A stretch of DNA of 64,000 nt, from the NCBI RefSeq assembly GCF_900115065.1, contig NZ_FOVE01000015.1, positions 32,538 to 96,537 on the forward strand, given 5' to 3'. The stretch's first letter is position 1. Each line of letters begins with the position of its first letter. Below are positions 19,262-27,751 of the stretch, one piece after another. The position numbers were made by a program, and so were the translations under genes. The notes under the pieces were generated by a model. It was given only the letters and a program-made list of their open reading frames with translations. It had not been told where the DNA came from and made no database searches. Source of the stretch: Formivibrio citricus (GTDB lineage Bacteria; Pseudomonadota; Gammaproteobacteria; Burkholderiales; Chitinibacteraceae).

Positions 19262-20029
19262 TCATGCTCTCGCATGGCTGATCAGGCGCTCAAGATCTAC
19301 CACTGCGTTGCGGGCCGTGGCCTGCCGTGCAGCATATAGCGCAGGTGCGCGCAGCGGCGTTCGCTCGTAGAGCATGTCCAGATCGTGCAGTTCTCCGAGG
19401 GCGGCTTGGCATTGTTTCAGTGGTGGATGTAGTTTGCCCCATGTTCGGGGTAGCCATTCGCCACCGTGCTCGATGAGGTAACGCAAGTGCTTGATGGTCA
19501 GGCGCAAGGCATGCCAATCGCGGGCATGGGTTTCCGGGCCGAGAACTGCGATTTGCTCGCGGATCGAATCCAGTAGATTGTCGGCACGTTTTTGTGCCCG
19601 CTTGCGCAGGGTGGGTGTTTCAGGAATGTTTTTCGGCGTTACCACCAGTTTCCGGCTGGCTTGCAATAGCAGGGGAAATTCGGCAGAGGCCAGCATCCGG
19701 AAAAGTTCGCGGCGTGCAATGACTTCTTCGGCCGCAAGTCGAATGCGGACGTTGCCGGTTTCTGCAGGAATATGGTCGAGCAATTCGATCAGGACTTCGA
19801 GATCCCGTACTGGGCTGGTGGCATGAGCGATAGATTTCCATTGATCGCGCAGGGCCTTGACCGGCTTTCTTTTGCCCAACAAGGGTAGAATGGCACGCAA
19901 GGCCCGGATGGCCACCCGCAGATCGTGCAAGCCTTCCGGATTCTCGTTTTCCCGTGTTCGTCGCCGGGCTGCAGCAATGCCGGAAAGGTGTTGCGACAAG
20001 CTGTTTTGCAGGATGGTCCTGCCTGGCAT
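19262..20029 (-). CDS. CHAD domain-containing protein
   Basis: A 255-residue helical protein with the CHAD (conserved histidine alpha-helical) pattern: HDLRVAIRALRAILPLL (about residues 35-51) and the later LRLTIKHLRYLIEH, with conserved His and basic residues. CHAD proteins bind polyphosphate through basic surfaces, often beside CYTH domains, but no CYTH domain is fused or adjacent here. It is 36 nt downstream of the HAD hydrolase on the same strand and probably in one transcript. It converges on dut with 10 bp between stops. Confidence 0.85.
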   Translation of the reverse strand: MPGRTILQNSLSQHLSGIAAARRRTRENENPEGLHDLRVAIRALRAILPLLGKRKPVKALRDQWKSIAHATSPVRDLEVLIELLDHIPAETGNVRIRLAAEEVIARRELFRMLASAEFPLLLQASRKLVVTPKNIPETPTLRKRAQKRADNLLDSIREQIAVLGPETHARDWHALRLTIKHLRYLIEHGGEWLPRTWGKLHPPLKQCQAALGELHDLDMLYERTPLRAPALYAARQATARNAVVDLERLISHARA

Positions 20030-20065
20030 GAAGGCTCTCCGGTGCGGCCTGAGTGTCCACAGAAG

Positions 20066-20800
20066 CTAGTTTATATCTCCAGACTTTTCAAGGAGTTCCA
20101 GCGCGTCGTGCAGGGACTCGACAATCGGAATGCCCAATTTTCGTGTTTCAGAGGTCGGGGTCTTGATGTCCGGAACCATGATGACCCGGCAACCTGCTGC
20201 ATGGGCTGCCTGTACGCCGAAATCCGAATCTTCCAGGACAATGCAGTTGTCTGCTGCAATACCAAGCTTCGTGAGCGCAGCCAGATAGATGTCCGGAGCC
20301 GGTTTGGGGTGGGAGATTTCATCGCCGCAAACGATAAACTGAAAACGTTTCAGCAAGCCGGCATGTTCAAGATGATGCAGGGCGATGTGGCGGCGGGTGG
20401 AGGTGGCTACGGCCTTGGGAACGTGGTTCGTTTCCAGCCATTCCAGCAGTTCGAGTACACCTGTCTTGAGCGGGATGGGCGCGGCGTGGGAGCGCTCCAG
20501 ATAAATTTCGTGACACAGGCTGTGAATGTGCTCGGATGGATAGTCCGGGCCGAAGCGTTCGGTCAGCCAGGCTTGGGTTTTGCTGGAGTGCATGCCAACC
20601 ATGCCGAGAATGGCCTCTTCATGAAGCGGTGCCCCCAACCGGCCGGCGGCTTCTTTCCAGCAATCCAGCGCCAGGCGCTCACTGTCCAGCATCAAACCGT
20701 CCATATCGAAAATGGCGGCCAGAATCGGGGCCGAGGGGCTTGCAGTTTTGCTCCGGGGTTGTTGCAATGTACTCAAGACGAATTTTCCTGCAAAAAACAT
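20066..20800 (-). CDS. HAD-superfamily hydrolase, beta-phosphoglucomutase-like
   Basis: A HAD subfamily IA phosphatase of about 244 residues. Motif I FDMDGLMLDSERLAL carries the two catalytic Asp; motif II includes VATSTRRH; motif III/IV includes SHPKPAPDIYL and VLEDSDFGVQAAHAAG. The helical cap and DMDGxxxDSE pattern resemble beta-phosphoglucomutase and sugar-phosphate phosphatases; the substrate cannot be assigned. The ATG at 20800 would share the CATG at 20798-20801 with the divergent YchJ-like gene. A later start, with fewer residues before the HAD motif, is possible because the first 25 or so residues are not family-like. Confidence 0.85.
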   Translation of the reverse strand: MFFAGKFVLSTLQQPRSKTASPSAPILAAIFDMDGLMLDSERLALDCWKEAAGRLGAPLHEEAILGMVGMHSSKTQAWLTERFGPDYPSEHIHSLCHEIYLERSHAAPIPLKTGVLELLEWLETNHVPKAVATSTRRHIALHHLEHAGLLKRFQFIVCGDEISHPKPAPDIYLAALTKLGIAADNCIVLEDSDFGVQAAHAAGCRVIMVPDIKTPTSETRKLGIPIVESLHDALELLEKSGDIN

Positions 20801-21191
20801 GAAAAAAAAGTTCACCAAAGACAATGCGTGTCCCTGTGGCAGCGGCAAGCCCTATGCTGCATGTTGCGAGCCGTATCATGTCGGCACTGTACCTCAGGAT
20901 GCGGTCACGCTGATGCGGTCCCGTTACACAGCATATGTATTTCAACTGGAAGCATACCTGTTGGCTACATGGCATGCGAGCACGCGACCGGCATCTCTGG
21001 ACTTGGCTGATGATGCGGGGATCAAATGGATCAGCCTGCAAGTGGAGGGCGCTGGCAGCTCTGAAAATTCAGCCTGGGTTCAATTTACCGCGCGCTACAA
21101 GGTGAACGGCAAGGCCGGGAAAATGACTGAAAAAAGCCGTTTCGTGAGGGAAGAGGCGCGCTGGTATTACGTCGATGGTGATGTGACTTGA
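20799..21191 (+). CDS. YchJ-like SEC-C motif protein (UPF0225)
   Basis: A 130-residue protein with an N-terminal SEC-C zinc-binding motif (CPCGSGKPYAACCEPYH, about residues 11-27) followed by an NTF2-like domain with LMRSRYTAYV and HASTRPASLD, as in E. coli YchJ. Function unknown. The ATG at 20799 starts one base inside the proposed start codon of the divergent HAD gene, leaving no 5' untranslated DNA between them. The promoter of each would therefore lie within the other gene's coding sequence, unless the HAD start is further downstream. Confidence 0.85.
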   Translation: MKKKFTKDNACPCGSGKPYAACCEPYHVGTVPQDAVTLMRSRYTAYVFQLEAYLLATWHASTRPASLDLADDAGIKWISLQVEGAGSSENSAWVQFTARYKVNGKAGKMTEKSRFVREEARWYYVDGDVT

Positions 21192-21252
21192 CGCCAGTTA
21201 TGTAGTCCGTGTGAAAAAATACCCATCGATATTGCGTAGTAATCCTACATTT

Positions 21253-21283
21253 TTGTTGATTTGTATTCTCCCGTTTGATACAT
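21253..21283 (+). promoter_or_regulatory. Putative sigma-70 promoter of a candidate sRNA
   Basis: TTGTTG (21253-21258) and GATACA (21277-21282) are spaced by 18 bp, an acceptable sigma-70 pair. It would start transcription near 21289, just before the first hairpin of the candidate sRNA. Confidence 0.4.
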
Positions 21284-21288
21284 TGACT

Positions 21289-21403
21289 CCATCGCCCACC
21301 TGCAAGGGTGGGTGTACTGATAGTTAGCTTTGTGGTTGCCACAAATCCAACTCTCTTCTCCTCCTAATTGAGCCCGGTTCGCAAAACGAATCGGGTTTTT
21401 TTT
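21289..21403 (+). ncRNA. Candidate trans-acting sRNA with anti-Shine-Dalgarno linker
   Basis: About 115 nt between the YchJ-like gene and ahpC with no reading frame. Three features stand in order: hairpin 1 (CCCACC 21295-21300 with GGTGGG 21307-21312); hairpin 2, a perfect 7-bp stem (TTTGTGG 21329-21335, loop TTG, CCACAAA 21339-21345); and a CU-rich unpaired stretch (21346-21366) containing CTCCTCCT, complementary to ribosome binding sites. A textbook terminator follows (9-bp stem 21373-21395, then eight T). Hfq-binding sRNAs often have such an anti-SD loop plus a poly-U-tailed terminator. The family is not recognised. Confidence 0.6.
21373..21403 (+). terminator. Rho-independent terminator of the candidate sRNA
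   Basis: CCCGGTTCG pairs with CGAATCGGG (one G-U pair) around a 5-nt loop and is followed by eight T. It lies 182 nt downstream of the YchJ-like stop, so it is more likely to end an independent transcript than the gene itself. Confidence 0.85.
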
Positions 21404-21538
21404 GTCCGAAAGATCGGCGCATGATGCTCGGAAAATAGTCAATGGCTATTGCCGAAATGAAAACTATTGATTTGACTCTATGTGGCGGCCGTCTAAACTT
21501 GGCACTGTTCCCATCCAATAAACCACAGGAGATTCATC

Positions 21539-22141
21539 ATGGGCGTACTCGTAGGCAAACCGGCACCGGATTTCACCGCAGCAGCTGTTCTCGGCAATGG
21601 GCAGATCGTTGAGAGTTTCAACCTGAAAACGGCGATCAAGGATAAATATGCGGTCCTGTTCTTTTATCCCCTGGATTTCACATTTGTGTGCCCGTCTGAA
21701 CTGATTGCTTTCGATCATCGCATGGCGGATTTCAAGAAACACAATGTCGAGGTGATCGGTGTTTCGGTCGATAGCCACTATACCCACAATGCCTGGCGCA
21801 ATACCCCTGTGGAAAAAGGCGGCATCGGCCCGGTCGGGTACACGCTGGTCGCCGACATCAAGCATGAGATTGCCCAAGCCTATGATGTTGAGGCCGCCGC
21901 TGGCGTGGCTTTCCGTGCAACATTCCTGATCGACCGCAGCGGTATCGTGCAGCACCAGTATGTGAACAACCTGCCGCTCGGTCGCAATGTCGACGAAACC
22001 CTGCGTCTGGTAGATGCGCTGCAGTTTACGGAAGATCACGGCGAGGTTTGCCCGGCCGGTTGGCAGAAGGGCAAGGCCGGGATGAAGGCTTCGCCGGAAG
22101 GTGTGGCCAAGTACCTGGCGCAGAACGCAGGAGAGCTTTGA
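21539..22141 (+). CDS. Typical 2-Cys peroxiredoxin (AhpC/TSA, Prx1 subfamily)
   Basis: A 200-residue thiol peroxidase that reduces H2O2, organic peroxides or peroxynitrite. The peroxidatic Cys is in DFTFVCPSEL (Cys51) and the resolving Cys is in EVCPAGW near the C-terminus, with the GVSVDSHYTHNAW segment between. The two-Cys arrangement with a long C-terminal arm is the Prx1/AhpC type. No ahpF follows, so the reductant is probably thioredoxin. It has an excellent aggag site. A bidirectional terminator separates it from the EAL-HDOD gene. I see no clear OxyR site. Confidence 0.94.
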   Translation: MGVLVGKPAPDFTAAAVLGNGQIVESFNLKTAIKDKYAVLFFYPLDFTFVCPSELIAFDHRMADFKKHNVEVIGVSVDSHYTHNAWRNTPVEKGGIGPVGYTLVADIKHEIAQAYDVEAAAGVAFRATFLIDRSGIVQHQYVNNLPLGRNVDETLRLVDALQFTEDHGEVCPAGWQKGKAGMKASPEGVAKYLAQNAGEL

Positions 22142-22175
22142 TTGCGGTGAGCCCCATCACTGTTTCCATGTAACG

Positions 22176-22207
22176 AAAAACGGCAACCACTCGGTTGCCG
22201 TTTTTTT
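22176..22207. terminator. Bidirectional terminator between the peroxiredoxin and EAL-HDOD genes
   Basis: CGGCAACC (22181-22188) pairs with GGTTGCCG (22193-22200), flanked by AAAAA on the left and TTTTTTT on the right. It can therefore serve both converging transcripts. Confidence 0.92.
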
Positions 22208-22230
22208 GAATCATGAATCAGTTCCAGAGC

Positions 22231-23451
22231 TCAAACACCGAGCTCTTCAACCCAAGCCAGTGCTTGGACATGTGCGCGGTTCAGGATTTCCGGAGTGACC
22301 AGAAGCTGTTCGCACAGACGCGGCACTTCTGTCATGTCCGGGTCCTCGCATGCTTCTGCAAGTTCCAGATACGGTCCGTACATGCCGGTACGTTCAAGAA
22401 GTGCATCGCAGACGGGCTCCGGAAGAATCAGTGTTTCCAGAATCTTGTCCATGGGCATGTCGAGCAGGACATCCAGCAGCGAGAACATCCCGACAATGAA
22501 CAGGTTGTCTTTTTCGTGTCCATCGAGGAAGTGCCCACCCAAGAGCTCGACCAGACGCCCGCGCGTGACCGCAGTCTTGAGCAAAGCTGGTGCGGTGCCG
22601 GTTTCCGCTCCGGCTGTCACTAGCAAGAGAGTCAGCCAGCGATACAGCTTCTGGTAGCCCAAGATGGTTACTGCATGGCGGAACGACTGAATTTCGCAAG
22701 AAAGCCCGAACCCGGCCGAGTTGATGTAGCGCAGCAGCTTGAAGGAGAGTGCCACATCTCGCTTGAGGGCATTCTCGATATCGCGAATTTCCGCATTGTT
22801 CCGCAACATGTTGAGCAGGTTGAGGATATTGGCATAGCTCGGATTGATGACCTTGGCTGACAGCGTTTCGGGGTGCGCAAAGTAGAAGCCCTGGAAACAA
22901 TCAAAGCCGATATCAAGACACTGCTTGAACTCGTCTTTGGTTTCCACCTTTTCGGCAACCTGCAGGACGGGAAATTTGCGCAGTTCCCGGGAAATGGCAG
23001 GAATCTGGGACAGGCCGACTTGCTGGATATCGAGCTTGATGTAGTTTGCAAATTCCAGAAATTCTGCCGACTGAGGTGTCAGTACAAAATCGTCGAGCGC
23101 AATGCTAAAACCTTGCGCGCGCAAATCTTTGAGGCGCTCCAGTAGTTCGGGCGACGGTTTTGTCGTTTCAACGATTTCCAGAACGACGCGTTGCGGTTGC
23201 AGCAATTCCAGGAAATTGCTTTCCAGCATGGATTCGGCAACGTTCACGAAGGCCAGTTTGCCGCCGACCAGCCAGTCCGCCCCCATGTTGGAGAGCGTAT
23301 TGACCAGCACATTCGTACCAGCCTGAATGTCGCTTGAAAACTCGGCCGACACGGCGTCACCCGATAGCCGGAACAACAACTCATAACCGATGATTTGTTG
23401 TTGGCGGTTCAAAATGGGCTGGCGGCCGATAAATGCAGTTTCTTGCGTCAT
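22231..23451 (-). CDS. EAL-HDOD signalling protein (YuxH/CdgJ-like)
   Basis: A 406-residue cytoplasmic protein with an N-terminal EAL-type domain (about residues 5-200) and a C-terminal HDOD domain (about residues 200-395, with DVALSFKLLRYINSAGFG and RHAVTILGYQKLYRWLTLL). In the EAL domain the first motif reads YELLFR; LEIVE, DDF, IKLD, AEKVE and QGFYF are present, but the DDFG loop has Val instead of Gly. Homologues with this architecture (CdgJ, YuxH) are often catalytically poor and control motility by protein interaction. It lies directly downstream of cheA, consistent with a role in motility; activity is undecided. Confidence 0.88.
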   Translation of the reverse strand: MTQETAFIGRQPILNRQQQIIGYELLFRLSGDAVSAEFSSDIQAGTNVLVNTLSNMGADWLVGGKLAFVNVAESMLESNFLELLQPQRVVLEIVETTKPSPELLERLKDLRAQGFSIALDDFVLTPQSAEFLEFANYIKLDIQQVGLSQIPAISRELRKFPVLQVAEKVETKDEFKQCLDIGFDCFQGFYFAHPETLSAKVINPSYANILNLLNMLRNNAEIRDIENALKRDVALSFKLLRYINSAGFGLSCEIQSFRHAVTILGYQKLYRWLTLLLVTAGAETGTAPALLKTAVTRGRLVELLGGHFLDGHEKDNLFIVGMFSLLDVLLDMPMDKILETLILPEPVCDALLERTGMYGPYLELAEACEDPDMTEVPRLCEQLLVTPEILNRAHVQALAWVEELGV

Positions 23452-23539
23452 TCTGTCGACATGGGAGGCTTTGCCTCCCCATGCTCCGATTTGTTGAAAG
23501 AATATTTATACCGGGGATGTTTTCATTCCGGTACGAATT

Positions 23540-25486
23540 TCAGGCAATTTTTTCTGTCAAAAAGCGCCCGGTCTTGATGGCGGAGCTGTCCGCATTGGTT
23601 GAAGCGAGCAGATCCTCCATGTCGAGCACCAGAACGATGGAGCCGTCGCCAGAAAGTGTTGCGCCCGCAACTCCCTTGGGCCGGATATTCTGCAACGGTT
23701 TGATAACCACATCATCCCGTCCGACAAAACTGTCTACAGCCAGAATGAAGGAATGTTCTGCAGTCTGCATCAACACGCCAAAGCTGGGCAGATGATCTTC
23801 CGGCCAACCCAGCAATCCGGCCAGCGACCGAACAGAGAGTATCTCGTCGCGTACCACAATGGTGGCGCGCCCGGAAACTTCCTGAATGCTGTCTGATCGG
23901 ACCGGGATGATTTCCCGGACCATGGCTAGCGGTACGGCAAAGGGCTGGTCCATGACCTTGACCACCAAGACTGGCAGGATAGCCAGTGTGAGCGGCAGGG
24001 AAATGGTGAAGCGCGAACCTTCCCCGGATACGGACTGAATGTCGATCCGGCCATTGAGTTTCTGGATGTTGGTGCGAACCACATCCATGCCAACACCTCG
24101 GCCCGAGATGCTGGAAATCTGATCCTTGGTCGAGAAACCCGGCATGAAAATGAGCTGCAGGCTTTGCTTGTCATCCAGGCTGTTTGCGGCTTCAAGATCA
24201 ATAAGTCCCTTTTCGACCGCTTTGCGACGGATGACATCGGGGCGCATGCCTTTGCCGTCGTCGGTAATCTCAATCAGGATATGATCGCCGACCTGTGTGG
24301 CGGTGAGTTCGACCACAGCCTTGGGGGGTTTCCCTGCAGCAATGCGTTCTTCGATGGTTTCCACGCCATGGTCGACGGCGTTGCGAACCAAGTGGACCAG
24401 AGGATCGTTCAGATCCTCCAGCATGGTTTTGTCCAGCTCTGTTTCTTCGCCGGAGATCACCAGTTCGACATCCTTTCCGAGCTGGCGAGCCAAGTCTCGC
24501 GCCAAACGCGGGTATTTCTGGAACAGCCGCCCTATTGGCTGCATCCGGGTCTTCATGACCGCGTTTTGCAGGTCGCTGACGAGCAAGTCGAGTTGGCCAA
24601 TGGCTTCATCCAACGCTTTCAGAGTGTTGGGGTCCATTTTTCCGGACAAAATATCCGTGCGTAAAGTGGTCAGGCGGTTTTTGGTCAGGCCGATTTCGCC
24701 AGACAGATTCAGCACTTGGTCGAGCCGGGCTGTGTCGATGCGAATAGTCGTTTCCTGGGCAGCCAGCTGCTGGCCGGTGGAGGCTTGCGATTTGGCGCTG
24801 GCGACGGGCGCAGGGGCGGCGGGTACCGGTTTGAGTGCTTGCATCGGGTCGGCCAGAACCGGCTTGGCCGGCGGTTGTGGAGCGTCGACAACAGTTTCGA
24901 TTTTCATTGGCGCTACCTCAAGCACGGGCGAGACTGGGGCAGGGGTCTTTTCCGTCAGGGCTTCATATAGTTGTTGCCAGTCCGGGCCTTCATCTGCAGA
25001 GATGGGCTGGGCTTGGCTGGTGGCCTGAGCGGGGGCCTGTACCGGGACCGCTTCCACTTTTGTTTCTTCATCGGATGAATGCGCAGCCGGAGACTTGCCC
25101 TGCAGCACATCGTCAAGTGCTGCGAGAATGGCAGGATCGGCTGCGGTTGGCATGCGTGCCATCGAAAGAGCTGCAAACATATCCCGTACGACTCCTGTCG
25201 CGGCCAGGATTACATCCATCAGTTCCAGCGTGAGCTCGATTTCATTGTTTCTTAGCTTGTCGAACAGGTTTTCAGTGCGATGACAAAGGCTGACCATCGG
25301 ATCGACATTGAGGAACCCGGCTCCACCCTTGATGGTATGGAAGCCGCGAAAAATATCGTTCAACAACGCTTTGTCGTTTGGGCGCTTCTCCAATTCGACC
25401 AGTTTGTTGTCGACGTCAGCCAAGAGATCTGATGCCTCGGTCAGAAAATCCTGCAGGAGGTCATCCATTCCGGAAAAATCGCTCAT
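23540..25486 (-). CDS. cheA: Chemotaxis histidine kinase CheA
   Basis: A 648-residue chemotaxis kinase. The Hpt domain with the phosphoacceptor His50 (FHTIKGGAGFL) occupies about residues 1-105. It is followed by an Ala/Pro-rich linker to about 250 in which I see no clear CheY-binding P2 domain, then the dimerisation helices (LDQVLNLSGEIGLTKNRL), the HATPase domain with N box HLVRNAVDHGVE, G1 DDGKGM and GRGVGMDVV, and the C-terminal CheW-like coupling domain. It phosphorylates CheY and possibly the CheV receivers. Last or near-last gene of cheV-cheV-cheY-cheZ-cheA. Confidence 0.96.
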   Translation of the reverse strand: MSDFSGMDDLLQDFLTEASDLLADVDNKLVELEKRPNDKALLNDIFRGFHTIKGGAGFLNVDPMVSLCHRTENLFDKLRNNEIELTLELMDVILAATGVVRDMFAALSMARMPTAADPAILAALDDVLQGKSPAAHSSDEETKVEAVPVQAPAQATSQAQPISADEGPDWQQLYEALTEKTPAPVSPVLEVAPMKIETVVDAPQPPAKPVLADPMQALKPVPAAPAPVASAKSQASTGQQLAAQETTIRIDTARLDQVLNLSGEIGLTKNRLTTLRTDILSGKMDPNTLKALDEAIGQLDLLVSDLQNAVMKTRMQPIGRLFQKYPRLARDLARQLGKDVELVISGEETELDKTMLEDLNDPLVHLVRNAVDHGVETIEERIAAGKPPKAVVELTATQVGDHILIEITDDGKGMRPDVIRRKAVEKGLIDLEAANSLDDKQSLQLIFMPGFSTKDQISSISGRGVGMDVVRTNIQKLNGRIDIQSVSGEGSRFTISLPLTLAILPVLVVKVMDQPFAVPLAMVREIIPVRSDSIQEVSGRATIVVRDEILSVRSLAGLLGWPEDHLPSFGVLMQTAEHSFILAVDSFVGRDDVVIKPLQNIRPKGVAGATLSGDGSIVLVLDMEDLLASTNADSSAIKTGRFLTEKIA

Positions 25487-25509
25487 GTTAGCCTCCTTGG
25501 CCTTGTTTC

Positions 25510-26286
25510 TCAGAAGCCCAAGCTTTCAAGCAGGTCATCTACTTGTTCCTGGTTGGTGACCACGTCAGTCCGCCCCTCGGCTTTGACAACCGGACCGTTC
25601 AAAAGAGAAGTGTCCTCGTGTTTGGCACCTTGGGGGGAGAACATCAGCAGAAAATCGAGCAGATGCTGCTCCATGTCCTTGGACATGGTCAGAATTTTCT
25701 TGATGACCTGGCCAGTCAGATCCTGGAAGTCTTGCGCCATCATGATTTCCAGCAACTGGTTGCTGATCTGGTTCGAGTGATCGACAGTGGTGTTGAGATG
25801 GGTGCGCGTTTTTTCGACCAGTGCCTTGAATTCCTCCACCGACAACTGGTTGGCAAATAATTTGTCCCACTGCGCTGACAGATTGCGGGCATTTTCGCTG
25901 ATGCCGTCCTGCAAGGGTTTTGCGACGTCAAGGGCATTCAGAGTGCGCTCGGCGGCTTGTTCGGTCATCGTTGCGACATAGGACAGCCGATCACGGGCAT
26001 CCGGAATCTCGGAAGCTGCTTTTTCCAGCGATTTGTCAAGTCCGAGCTCGCGCAATGTGTCGTGCAGCTTGCGGGTCAATTGCCCAATATGGGAGAACAT
26101 GGAGCGTGCAGGCTCGGCCATTTCTTGAACCGCGGGCGGCGTTACATGCTCTACAGAGGGTGTGGTGTCTGTGGCAGGAGCCGCAGGGGGGGGCGCTGAG
26201 CTGGTTTGCTGATTGGCATGCAAAATGCTGTCAAACAGTGCTTCGAGATCTGCCGAGTCGCCTGAATTGAGGGCCTGATTACTCAC
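25510..26286 (-). CDS. cheZ: CheY-P phosphatase CheZ
   Basis: A 258-residue helical protein with the CheZ phosphatase motif IMMAQDFQDLTGQVIKKI (about residues 175-195; the catalytic Gln is in QDLTGQ) and a C-terminal CheY-binding peptide ending VDDLLESLGF. The N-terminus is Ala/Pro/Thr-rich. CheZ accelerates dephosphorylation of CheY-P. It lies 23 nt upstream of cheA and 29 nt downstream of cheY in one transcript. The C-terminal sequence is nearly that of E. coli CheZ (QVDDLLDSLGF). Confidence 0.95.
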   Translation of the reverse strand: MSNQALNSGDSADLEALFDSILHANQQTSSAPPPAAPATDTTPSVEHVTPPAVQEMAEPARSMFSHIGQLTRKLHDTLRELGLDKSLEKAASEIPDARDRLSYVATMTEQAAERTLNALDVAKPLQDGISENARNLSAQWDKLFANQLSVEEFKALVEKTRTHLNTTVDHSNQISNQLLEIMMAQDFQDLTGQVIKKILTMSKDMEQHLLDFLLMFSPQGAKHEDTSLLNGPVVKAEGRTDVVTNQEQVDDLLESLGF

Positions 26287-26315
26287 TGTTGCCTCCTCTG
26301 TTTCTGTTTTATTGG

Positions 26316-26705
26316 TTACTTGCCCATTGTGGCGAAGACTTTTTTGAGCTTTTCGTCAAGTGTCGCGGCAGTGAATGGCTTGACAATGTAGCTGCTGGCG
26401 CCCGCTGTGGCCGCCTCAATGATGTTTTCTTTCTTGGCTTCCGCCGTCACCATCATGACGGGGAGGTGTTTGAGTTGCGCGTCTGCACGAATGGCTTTCA
26501 GCAACTCAATGCCTGTCATGTTGGGCATGTTCCAGTCGGTGACTACGAAATCGAACTGGCTATTCTTAAGTTTGTGCAGAGCCACTTGCCCATCCTCTGC
26601 CTCATCGACGTTGGAAAAGCCCAGTTCTTTCAAAAGGTTCCGGACGATGCGACGCATGGTGGAAAAATCGTCCACCACGAGAAAGCGCATGTTCTGATCT
26701 GACAT
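26316..26705 (-). CDS. cheY: Chemotaxis response regulator CheY
   Basis: A 129-residue single receiver domain. It has the acidic pair [21 protein letters not shown], the phosphoacceptor Asp in [15 protein letters not shown], the switch Thr in [10 protein letters not shown] and the conserved Lys in [11 protein letters not shown]. It is essentially an E. coli-type CheY that, once phosphorylated, binds FliM to reverse the motor. Third gene of the minus-strand chemotaxis operon. Confidence 0.97.
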   Translation of the reverse strand: MSDQNMRFLVVDDFSTMRRIVRNLLKELGFSNVDEAEDGQVALHKLKNSQFDFVVTDWNMPNMTGIELLKAIRADAQLKHLPVMMVTAEAKKENIIEAATAGASSYIVKPFTAATLDEKLKKVFATMGK

Positions 26706-26780
26706 TTCCTGCTCCCGGGGAGGCGGTCATATTCGCCTCGTTTTGAAAATTGACTATTTATGGCTTATGGCACCGACTAC

Positions 26781-27725
26781 TCAACCCGTGAGCAGAGGTG
26801 TCAGTGTATCGGCCAAAATAAGCGGGTCAAATTTTGCCACATAGGCATCGACTCCCACACTTGCGCCCATTGCCCTGTTGGCATTGGACGACAGTGATGA
26901 ATGCATGACGACCGGGATGCCCTTGAAACGCTGGTCGGACTTGATGTGCTTGGTCAGGACGTAACCGTCCATTTCGGGCATTTCCGCATCGACCAGAATC
27001 AATTTCAGTTTGTCATGCAACGATTCGCCATCGTGCATGGCACGGTTGGCGAGCGCCTGGAGTTTTTCCCACGCCTCCAAGCCGTTGTTGGCCTGATTGT
27101 ATTTGACGCCGATTTTATCGAGTACGCTAACGATTTCCTTGCGTGCGACAACAGAGTCGTCAACAAAGAACATGAATGTGTCCGGGTCTATACCGGAGGG
27201 CGGCAATTCTGGAATCACTTTTTCTCCAATGACGCTGGCAAGGATTTGTTCGACGTCAAGGATCGATACCAGTTTCCCGTCTGGAAGTTCGGTGATTGCC
27301 GTGATCAGCGCCTGGTTGCCCGAGAGCATGGATTCCGGTGCCCTGACCTTATCCCAGTCGACCCGGATGATGCGATCCACTTCGTGGACAAGGAAGGCTT
27401 GGGTGTGCTTGGAAAACTCGGTCACGATCATGGTACTTGTGGCATCTGCGCCGGGGGGGGCATCAGTGGCGATAAACTTGGAGAGGGCGATCACCGGGAT
27501 GATGTTTCCGCGCAGCGAGATCACGCCCTCCACGCCCAGTGGCATGTTGGGTGTCTTGGTGATTTTCGGGGTTTGCGATACTTCGCGTACCTTGAAAACG
27601 TTGATGCCAAAAATTTCACGCGTGCCCAAGGAAAACAGCAGGATCTCCATCTTGTTGGAGCCTGCGAGCTTTGTTCTTGCGTCTACGCTTTCGAGCAAGT
27701 TGCCATGTTGGCTGGAATTCGACAT
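26781..27725 (-). CDS. cheV: Chemotaxis coupling protein CheV (copy 2)
   Basis: A 314-residue protein with an N-terminal CheW-like domain (about residues 15-165; GINVFKVREVSQTPKITKTP and GVISLRGNIIPVI) and a C-terminal receiver (FFVDDSVVARKEIVSVL; Asp in ILVDAEMPEMDGY; Lys in YVAKFDP). CheV couples receptors to CheA and its phosphorylation contributes to adaptation. It is 26 nt downstream of a second cheV of the same architecture, clearly a paralogue. No cheW is seen in the cluster. Confidence 0.94.
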   Translation of the reverse strand: MSNSSQHGNLLESVDARTKLAGSNKMEILLFSLGTREIFGINVFKVREVSQTPKITKTPNMPLGVEGVISLRGNIIPVIALSKFIATDAPPGADATSTMIVTEFSKHTQAFLVHEVDRIIRVDWDKVRAPESMLSGNQALITAITELPDGKLVSILDVEQILASVIGEKVIPELPPSGIDPDTFMFFVDDSVVARKEIVSVLDKIGVKYNQANNGLEAWEKLQALANRAMHDGESLHDKLKLILVDAEMPEMDGYVLTKHIKSDQRFKGIPVVMHSSLSSNANRAMGASVGVDAYVAKFDPLILADTLTPLLTG

Positions 27726-27751
27726 AGGGGTCTCCGCTGAGATATGTCCAG

